In this document: positions 17,549-21,668 of the stretch, one piece after another
Layout of the letters: every line of letters begins with the position of its first letter
Numbering within the stretch: position 1 is the first letter of the stretch
Origin: DATFXF01 sp035258565
GTDB taxonomy: Bacteria > Acidobacteriota > Terriglobia > Acidiferrales > UBA7541
Assembly: GCA_035258565.1 (NCBI GenBank)
Contig: DATFXF010000003.1
Coordinates: 1-21,668 of the forward strand
Direction of reading: 5' to 3'
Length of the DNA stretch: 21,668 nucleotides
The notes under the pieces: model-generated
Seen by the model: the letters and a program-made list of their open reading frames with translations, nothing else
The model's database searches: none
What the model was told of the DNA's origin: nothing
Made by a program: the position numbers and the translations under genes

Positions 17549-17812
17549 ATGTCGAAAACCACCGCCCCCGTTGCTCAACCGGAGCAAGCCACTCCCAAAA
17601 TCAAGATCCGCAAACCGAAGCAACGCGCCTGTGACGAAAAGGACGCCAAGGGCAAGCTCTGTAACGGGCACCTGAAACGCTGGTACGACTACCCGAAGGA
17701 GATCGAAGAGCTGATCGGCCCCAAGGCCGAGATCTATCGCTGCGAGTTCTGCAAGACGCTTTACAAGCCGGATCTGAACGAGATGCCCCACAGCTACACG
17801 TTGCGGTACTAG
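17549..17812 (+). CDS. Small four-cysteine, zinc-ribbon-like protein of unknown function
   Basis: An 87-residue protein not recognised as a named family. A Lys/Pro-rich N-terminus (residues 15-26) precedes a putative metal site: Cys28 and Cys38 (C-x9-C) with His41 nearby, then Cys65-x-x-Cys68 in YRCEFCKTLY. Two cysteine pairs separated by a WYDYPKEIEELIG stretch suggest a treble-clef or zinc-ribbon-like knuckle. It is predicted cytosolic, with no signal peptide. It begins 38 bases after the ALDH stop and ends 35 bases before the LeuA-like GTG start, so it is probably co-transcribed with both. The codon usage matches the neighbours and the cysteine arrangement is sensible, so it is very likely real. 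The function is unknown; binding to RNA, DNA or a neighbouring enzyme is speculation. Confidence 0.75.
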   Translation: MSKTTAPVAQPEQATPKIKIRKPKQRACDEKDAKGKLCNGHLKRWYDYPKEIEELIGPKAEIYRCEFCKTLYKPDLNEMPHSYTLRY

Positions 17813-17847
17813 GGGCGGGAGGCTCGAAGCCGCCGGCAGGGAGCAAA

Positions 17848-19083
17848 GTGAACAGCGACGAGCTGATCTACGACTGGAACGCGGTGAGTCCCTTCCAACT
17901 GCCGCACGGGCGCAAAGTCATGCTCGACGATGAGACTCTGCGCGACGGTCTCCAGAACCCTTCTGTGCAGGACCCCACCATCGAGGAGAAAATCAAAATT
18001 CTTCACTTGATGGAGGCGCTGGGCATCGACTCGGTAAACATCGGCCTGCCGGGAGCTGGTCCGAGGGCCTTCGCAGATACCGAGGCCCTGGCCAAGGAAA
18101 TTGCCCGTGCGAAATTGAAGATCCGTCCGAACTGCGCCGCGCGAACGCACGAGAACGACATCCGTCCCGTCGCCGAGATTTCGCAGCGCGCAGGGATTGC
18201 CATCGAGGCGGCCACCTTTCTGGGCTCGAGCCCCATTCGCCGACTGGTCGAGGACTGGACCGTCGACCACCTCCAGCGCACGACCGAGCATGCGGTGCGC
18301 TTCGCGGTGGCGCAGGGCTTGCCGGTGATGTACGTCACCGAAGATACCATCCGCACCGACCCGGACACGATCCAGAAGCTCTACACGACGGCCATCGGCT
18401 GCGGGGCGCGTGCGATCGTGCTCTGCGACACCGTCGGCCATGCGACCCCCCTGGGCGCCCACAGCCTGGTGCGCTTCGCCTTCGAGAAGATCGTGAAACC
18501 CTCGGGCGAAAGGATCCGTGTCGATTGGCACGGCCACTGTGATCGCGGCCTGGCGATCGCGAATTCGCTGGCGGCCGTCGCGGCCGGAGCCGACCAGGTG
18601 CACGCTGCGGCCAACTCCTTGGGCGAGCGCGTCGGCAATACTCCGATGGAGCTGATGCTGGTGAACCTGCGCTTGCTCGGCCTGATCGACCGTGATCTCT
18701 CGCGTCTGCGGGAGTATTGCGAAACCGTGGCCCGTGCCACCCACACCACCATTCCGCCGAATTATCCGGTCATTGGCCGCGACGCTTTCCGCACTGCGAC
18801 CGGTGTCCATGCTGCGGCCATCATCAAGGCCTTCAAAAAAAATGATCCCATGCTGGCGAACTCGGTCTATAGCGGGGTGCCCTCGCACCTTTTCGGGCTT
18901 GAACAGGTGATCGAAATTGGCCCGTTGAGCGGACGGTCGAATGTGATCTACTGGCTGGAGAAGCGCGGCATTCCAGCCACGGAAGAGTTGGTGAATCGCA
19001 TCTTCAACGCGGCGAAGAAGTCCACCAGCATCCTTACCGAGGAGGAGATCCTTTCCTACTGCGGCGAAGCCTCGCGGCGGTAG
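17848..19083 (+). CDS. LeuA/HMGL-family (DRE-TIM) condensing enzyme without regulatory domain
   Basis: A 411-residue metallolyase-superfamily enzyme expected to condense acetyl-CoA (or another acyl-CoA) with a 2-oxo acid. Visible are DDETLRDGLQNPSV (27-40) with Arg32-Asp33, the divalent-metal pair His228-x-His230 in DWHGHCDRG, ANSLGERVGNTPME (255-268) and GVHAAAIIKA (319-328) with His321. The last motif and the general length fit the catalytic plus linker domains of 2-isopropylmalate, citramalate or homocitrate synthases, but the C-terminal allosteric domain of LeuA is absent. The first motif is a hybrid of the LeuA (TLRDGEQ) and HMG-CoA lyase (RDGLQNE) forms. The start is GTG 17848 with AGGGAG 4 bases upstream. 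The substrate cannot be assigned; a true leucine-biosynthetic role is possible but doubtful without leuBCD nearby. Confidence 0.85.
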   Translation: MNSDELIYDWNAVSPFQLPHGRKVMLDDETLRDGLQNPSVQDPTIEEKIKILHLMEALGIDSVNIGLPGAGPRAFADTEALAKEIARAKLKIRPNCAARTHENDIRPVAEISQRAGIAIEAATFLGSSPIRRLVEDWTVDHLQRTTEHAVRFAVAQGLPVMYVTEDTIRTDPDTIQKLYTTAIGCGARAIVLCDTVGHATPLGAHSLVRFAFEKIVKPSGERIRVDWHGHCDRGLAIANSLAAVAAGADQVHAAANSLGERVGNTPMELMLVNLRLLGLIDRDLSRLREYCETVARATHTTIPPNYPVIGRDAFRTATGVHAAAIIKAFKKNDPMLANSVYSGVPSHLFGLEQVIEIGPLSGRSNVIYWLEKRGIPATEELVNRIFNAAKKSTSILTEEEILSYCGEASRR

Positions 19084-19194
19084 ACCGATCCTTCGTGCGC
19101 CGCGCCGGGGCAGCATGCGATTGACGCCGGGCAGCGCTTGTCGGAGACCGGCACGCCCGACGAGCACCGAGCCGAAATTGGACAAGCTGAACCC

Positions 19195-20490
19195 GTGAAA
19201 GTTGGCCTTCTCTCCTGTATTCTGTTGGCGATGGCTGCCTCCGCCCAGACGGTTGCACATCGCGATCGCACGACGCCACATCCGCTTGCTGCTGATCCGC
19301 GAGTCGTGCGAGCACTCGAGTGGCTGACCAAGAACGTCGGCTGGATCACCGCGGAACAGATCCGCATCACCGAGATTCCCGCGCCGCCCTTCCACGAAGC
19401 CGCGCGCGCCGCCTACCTGCGCAAGTTGCTGGCCGGAGTCGGCCTCCATGTGCGGGCAGACGAACTCGGCAACGTGATCGGAGAGCGCCCCGGCGCGCAG
19501 GCCAACGAGGTCGTGATGCTTGTCGCTCACCTGGATACCGTCTTCCCGGCAGGAACCGAGGTCCACGTGCGCCGCGAGGGCTGGCGCCTGCTGGCGCCCG
19601 GCATTTCCGATAACAGCACCGGGCTTGCGGCACTGGTGGCTGTTGCGCGGGCGCTGCACGAAAGCAAGCTCAAGACCCAGCGCACCATCCTGTTCGTTGC
19701 CGATGTTGGGGAAGAAGGTGAAGGTAATCTGCGCGGCATGCGCAAGCTGGTGGAGAGCTATCGCAGCCGCCTGCGCTACGTCATCGCCCTGGACGGCTCG
19801 ACGACCGATCACGTCACCACGTCGGCGCTGGCCTCGCGGCGCATCGAGGTGGCGGTAGCCGGTCCGGGCGGCCACAGCTGGTCCGATTTCGGCATGCCCA
19901 ATCCAATTCACGCTCTCTCGCGCGGCATCGTGCGTTTCCTCAAAGTGCGGGTCCCGGCGGAGCCGCGCACGACCTACAATATCGGCGAGATTGAAGGCGG
20001 AACTTCGGTGAACTCCATCCCATCCCGGGCGGGGATCAAGGTGGACCTTCGCTCGGAGTCGGAGACGGAGCTCGATCGCCTGGAGGCCGCCTTCCGCGAT
20101 GCCCTGCAGGCCGGTGTGGACGAGGAGATCTCAGCGTCACGCGAGCGAGCAGGAAGCAGTCGCAGCGCAAGCGCAAAGTTGGAGATCAAATTCAGCGTTC
20201 TAGGCGTCCGCCCGAGTGGCCAACTTCCGGAAAACTCGCCCCTCCTGGCCGCGCTGCGCGACGCGGATCGCTCGGTGGGCAACCGTTCGCGCGAAGAGCG
20301 CTCTTCGACCGACGCGAACATTCCGCTCTCGCTCAACATCCAGGCCATCTCGATCGGGGCCGGCGGCAACGCTGGCGGTGCGCATTCGCTTGGCGAGTGG
20401 TATGACCCGAGCGGCCGCGAGATGGGCCTCCAGCGTGTCCTGCTGACCCTGCTTGGCGTTGCCGGTGTCGAACCGCTGCCCAAGAAATGA
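19195..20490 (+). CDS. Exported M20-family metallopeptidase
   Basis: A zinc-dependent aminoacylase or peptidase of the M20/ArgE/PepT clan, 431 residues. The two-metal site is visible: His112 and Asp114 in AHLDTVFP, bridging Asp139 in GISDNSTGL, catalytic Glu173 and ligand Glu174 in EEGEGN, Asp200 in ALDGS and His397 in GGAHSLGEWYD. The lid/dimerisation domain is represented by the GPGGHSW segment. GTG 19195 is chosen because it places a short signal peptide (cleavage likely ASA/Q near residue 17) at the N-terminus; the upstream TTG 19138 would bury it. A periplasmic or surface peptide hydrolase is likely. The stop overlaps the start of the YtcJ-like gene (ATGA), indicating a co-translated pair. 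Confidence 0.87.
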   Translation: MKVGLLSCILLAMAASAQTVAHRDRTTPHPLAADPRVVRALEWLTKNVGWITAEQIRITEIPAPPFHEAARAAYLRKLLAGVGLHVRADELGNVIGERPGAQANEVVMLVAHLDTVFPAGTEVHVRREGWRLLAPGISDNSTGLAALVAVARALHESKLKTQRTILFVADVGEEGEGNLRGMRKLVESYRSRLRYVIALDGSTTDHVTTSALASRRIEVAVAGPGGHSWSDFGMPNPIHALSRGIVRFLKVRVPAEPRTTYNIGEIEGGTSVNSIPSRAGIKVDLRSESETELDRLEAAFRDALQAGVDEEISASRERAGSSRSASAKLEIKFSVLGVRPSGQLPENSPLLAALRDADRSVGNRSREERSSTDANIPLSLNIQAISIGAGGNAGGAHSLGEWYDPSGREMGLQRVLLTLLGVAGVEPLPKK

Positions 20491-21668
20491 TCGCGTCGCG
20501 CACCCCACTCGGAAATGACCTTCCTTTTGGCTCCGCCTTCCTGGTTTTGGCCTTATTGGTCTGCTTGGGCACCGCGCTGATGAGCCTCGAGCCGGGCCAG
20601 GCAGCACAAGAACATGTACGCGAGCCACCCCATTTGATTCTCATCAACGGGGTGATCTACACGGGGGATTCCGCGCGACCGCGCGCTCGAGCCATCGCCA
20701 TCCACGGCGAGCGCATTGTGGCCGTCGGCTCGAACCGCGAAATCCGCACGCTCGCCGGGCCGAAGACGCGTGTAACGGACTTGCGTGGCCGGTTTGCCAT
20801 GCCCGGCTTCAACGATGCCCACATCCATCTGGCCAGCGGAGGCCAGGCCAGGCTCCGGATTGATTTCGAGGGAGTCAAGTCGCTGGCCGAGTTCCAGCAG
20901 CGCATCCGCGCGCGGCTCAACGAATACCAGCCGGGGGAATGGATCACCGGGCGCGGCTGGGACCATACCCTCTGGCCTGAGCAGCTCTTCCCGACGCGCC
21001 GCGATCTCGATGCCGTCTCCGCGGCTCATCCCATGATTTTCTGGCGCGTGGATGGTCATGTGGCGGTCGCGAACTCGCTGGCCCTCGAGATGGCCGGAAT
21101 TGCACGCGAAACCAAGAACCCCGACGGCGGGGAGATCGAGCGCGATGCGGCCGGCGAGTCCACCGGGATGCTCAAGGAGAACGCCATCGGACTCGTCGAA
21201 CGGCGCGTGCCTCCGCTCACGGGCGCGCAGCGCCGCCACGCAATCGAGCTGGCTCTCGCCGAGGCCGCTCGCTTCGGCGTTACCTCGCTGCAGGACAACT
21301 CCTCCTGGGCGGACTTCCTGGTATACGCGGAACTCAAGGAGGAAGGAAGGCTGACGGCACGCATCACCGAATGGCTACCATTTCTTGAACCACTCGATCG
21401 GATCGAGCAGATGCAGCGCGAGGGCGGCACCAGCGACCCGTGGCTCAAGACCGGGGCGCTGAAAGCCATCGTTGACGGCTCGCTTGGCTCGCGTACGGCG
21501 GCCATGCTGGCCCCCTACTCGGACGGCCCTTCGACCAGCGGCATCCTGCGTATTGATCCGGACGAGCTCAAGCGCATGGCCGTCGAGCGTGACAAGGCGG
21601 GCTTCCAGCTGGCGTTTCACGCGATCGGTGACCGCACAAACCGCGTGTGCCTCGATGCCTTCGCCGCC
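20487..21668 (+). CDS. YtcJ-like amidohydrolase, C-terminus cut by right edge
   Basis: An amidohydrolase-superfamily metal-dependent hydrolase (amidohydrolase_3/YtcJ group) with 394 residues in the window, of about 540-560 expected. An N-terminal hydrophobic stretch (16-33) followed by Gln/Ala residues looks like a signal peptide. Metal-site motifs are His112-x-His114 in FNDAHIHL, the lysine expected to be carboxylated (Lys326 in GALKAIVDGSLGSR), and His378 in LAFHAIGD; further ligands would be beyond the edge. ATG 20487 overlaps the stop of the peptidase gene. Substrates of this family are poorly known (amides, N-formyl or N-acyl compounds), and pairing with an exported peptidase suggests breakdown of peptides or acylated amino acids. 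Confidence 0.88.
   Translation, partial: MIASRTPLGNDLPFGSAFLVLALLVCLGTALMSLEPGQAAQEHVREPPHLILINGVIYTGDSARPRARAIAIHGERIVAVGSNREIRTLAGPKTRVTDLRGRFAMPGFNDAHIHLASGGQARLRIDFEGVKSLAEFQQRIRARLNEYQPGEWITGRGWDHTLWPEQLFPTRRDLDAVSAAHPMIFWRVDGHVAVANSLALEMAGIARETKNPDGGEIERDAAGESTGMLKENAIGLVERRVPPLTGAQRRHAIELALAEAARFGVTSLQDNSSWADFLVYAELKEEGRLTARITEWLPFLEPLDRIEQMQREGGTSDPWLKTGALKAIVDGSLGSRTAAMLAPYSDGPSTSGILRIDPDELKRMAVERDKAGFQLAFHAIGDRTNRVCLDAFAA

Noticed and set aside
19195..19240. A lipobox-like LLSC in the M20 peptidase signal
   Set aside because: The cysteine would follow only about seven residues, too short for a lipoprotein signal; an ordinary signal peptidase I site (ASA/Q) fits better.
17809..19911. 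A 700-codon open frame on the minus strand
   Set aside because: It spans two well-supported plus-strand genes (LeuA-like and M20 peptidase) and is Arg/His/Gly-rich low-complexity text typical of an antisense shadow.

Overview
This is a GC-rich chromosomal segment with tightly packed genes and no phage, IS, CRISPR, rRNA or tRNA signature. Gene content and protein style suggest a soil or environmental bacterium, most likely Acidobacteriota: a split acyl-CoA mutase, a 'Bacteroidota-type' HMG-CoA lyase, a long TolC-like protein, and many GTG/TTG starts. That placement is an inference from familiarity, with no phylogenetic marker to confirm it.

Left part (1-6172, all minus strand): a catabolic block for branched-chain and other amino acids. 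In transcription order it holds an acyl-CoA carboxylase carboxyltransferase subunit (probably methylcrotonyl-CoA carboxylase), HMG-CoA lyase, a broken secreted esterase, an enoyl-CoA hydratase of the methylglutaconyl-CoA hydratase type, a hotdog acyl-CoA thioesterase, and a histidine ammonia-lyase that runs off the left edge. Carboxylase, hydratase and lyase together would convert 3-methylcrotonyl-CoA to acetyl-CoA and acetoacetate (lower leucine pathway). The biotin carboxylase subunit and isovaleryl-CoA dehydrogenase are not in the window.

Middle (6226-11723): a plus-strand GNAT acetyltransferase, then a minus-strand cobalamin-binding subunit and a large acyl-CoA mutase subunit. The mutase would commonly be labelled methylmalonyl-CoA mutase, but two substrate-pocket residues (Phe104, Gln222) match isobutyryl-CoA mutase, which fits the branched-chain theme. 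An orphan TolC-family outer-membrane protein with a strong ribosome binding site follows on the minus strand.

Right part (11968-end, all plus strand): pyrE, then mtnB-mtnD-mtnC of the methionine salvage pathway, truA with an unusual insertion, an aldehyde dehydrogenase, a small four-cysteine protein, a LeuA/HMGL-family enzyme without the LeuA regulatory domain, and two exported metallohydrolases (M20 peptidase and YtcJ-like amidohydrolase) overlapping by ATGA; the last is cut by the right edge.

No dramatic new system is evident. The most useful observations are the mutase specificity residues, the decayed esterase, the unusual LeuA-like enzyme beside the zinc-ribbon-like protein, the palindrome-bearing insertion in TruA, and a set of -10-like elements placed so close to start codons that leaderless transcripts are plausible.
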